A stretch of 64,000 nt of DNA, from assembly GCA_019694875.1 (NCBI GenBank), contig JAIBBC010000001.1, positions 372,001 through 436,000 of the forward strand. The letters run 5' to 3'. The stretch's first letter is position 1; every line of letters begins with the position of its first letter. Made by a program: the position numbers and the translations under genes. The notes under the pieces were generated by a model that saw only the letters and a list, made by a program, of their open reading frames with translations, searched no databases and was not told the DNA's origin. This document shows, one piece after another, positions 63,563-64,000 of this stretch. Origin of the DNA: Cyclobacteriaceae bacterium. Its GTDB lineage: Bacteria; Bacteroidota; Bacteroidia; Cytophagales; Cyclobacteriaceae.

Positions 63563-64000
63563 ATGAACTTCGAAAAATTTACGATCAAGTCGCAGGAGGC
63601 TTTACAGAAGTCGGCCGAGATTGCCATGACCAAACAGCAACAGGCAATCGAACCCGGTCATTTGCTGAAAGCAATCCTCGAAGTCGATGAAAATGTATCG
63701 AACTACGTTTTCAAAAAGCTGAATGTGAACGAGACCATTCTCGTGAACAAGCTTGACGAGATCCTGAACGGCTATCCGCAGGTAAGCGGACAGCAACCGT
63801 ATTTATCGAATACAACTAACCAGGTTCTACAAAACGCTGAGAAGGAACTGCGTGAATTCAAAGATGAATATATCTCCGTTGAACATCTCCTGCTGGCGTT
63901 ACTGGCAACCAAAGACAAAGTTTCCAGTATCTTAAAAGATGCCGGATTTGAGCGTGCGGGCCTTATCAAGGCAATAAAAGAGTTACGCGGTGGTTCAAAG
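63563..64000 (+). CDS. clpB: ClpB disaggregase, N-terminal domain, 3' end outside window
   Basis: 146 residues from the ATG at 63563, open at the window end. The start MNFEKFTIKSQEALQKSAEI and the double Clp_N repeat (IEPGHLLKAILEVDENVSNY; ISVEHLLLALLATKDKVSSI) are those of ClpB rather than ClpA/C. The protein works with DnaK to pull apart aggregates; its two AAA domains lie beyond the window. The 124 bases between it and glycogen synthase hold no clear heat-shock promoter that I can name. Confidence 0.9.
   Translation, partial: MNFEKFTIKSQEALQKSAEIAMTKQQQAIEPGHLLKAILEVDENVSNYVFKKLNVNETILVNKLDEILNGYPQVSGQQPYLSNTTNQVLQNAEKELREFKDEYISVEHLLLALLATKDKVSSILKDAGFERAGLIKAIKELRGGSK

Overview
The window looks like chromosomal DNA from a Bacteroidota bacterium, most likely of the order Cytophagales. 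This rests on a protein with a type IX secretion C-terminal domain and CHU_C-type Ig-like repeats, promoters of the form TTG-N19/23-TAnnTTTG, starts without clear Shine-Dalgarno sequences, an animal/fungal-type (GT3) glycogen synthase, a fused aspartokinase-homoserine dehydrogenase, and an FtsX permease carrying a PadR-linked prefix domain. The species cannot be fixed from the sequence alone.

Layout. 0-11 kb: the 3' part of an FtsX/MacB-type permease, a small lipoprotein, a 1843-residue secreted protein built as (RCC1 x7 + Ig x7) twice, a Spy-like periplasmic protein and an MsbA-type ABC exporter. 10.7-17 kb: a small secreted protein and a complete RND tripartite efflux operon. 17-23.5 kb: a class A penicillin-binding protein, a BatE-like TPR/SH3 membrane protein, tRNA-Lys(TTT) with a canonical promoter, then a cluster of repeats that copy the tRNA 3' tail and surround two unknown membrane coiled-coil genes, a DUF1624-type membrane acyltransferase and a serine-hydrolase pseudogene. 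23.5-33.2 kb: a TPR/LuxR-type regulator, a sensor histidine kinase, an OmpL47-like surface protein, an HTH protein, rlmD carrying an in-frame palindromic repeat, and an aminotransferase.

33.2-50.8 kb is the core of the window: ilvE-ilvD-ilvB-ilvN-ilvC-ilvA, thrA-thrB-thrC and leuC-leuD-leuB-leuA lie in the same direction, broken only by one opposed unknown gene. Together they carry aspartate to threonine, threonine to isoleucine, pyruvate to valine, and the leucine branch; asd is not present here. Each of the three blocks has its own leader. The ilv leader encodes a 40-residue peptide with a Val/Ile/Leu run and has clear terminator and antiterminator pairings. The thr leader encodes a 34-residue peptide ending in a Thr/Ile run. 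The leu leader has a perfect intrinsic terminator but no visible leader peptide, and its terminator tail and ribosome-entry region match the ilv leader at 34 of 42 positions.

50.8-64 kb: a secreted protein, a hotdog thioesterase and an amino-acid permease (all minus), an Ada-like AraC/O6-alkylguanine transferase, a PadR-permease pair bracketed by GAGACGCA hairpins, msrB, an ArsR-OYE-DoxX cluster with a perfect palindrome between regulator and enzyme, a PRC-barrel protein, small membrane proteins, a GT3 glycogen synthase and the start of clpB. No transposase, integrase, CRISPR array or rRNA was seen. The best candidates for undescribed biology are the paired ilv/leu leaders and the tRNA-Lys tail repeat cluster with its two-gene cargo.
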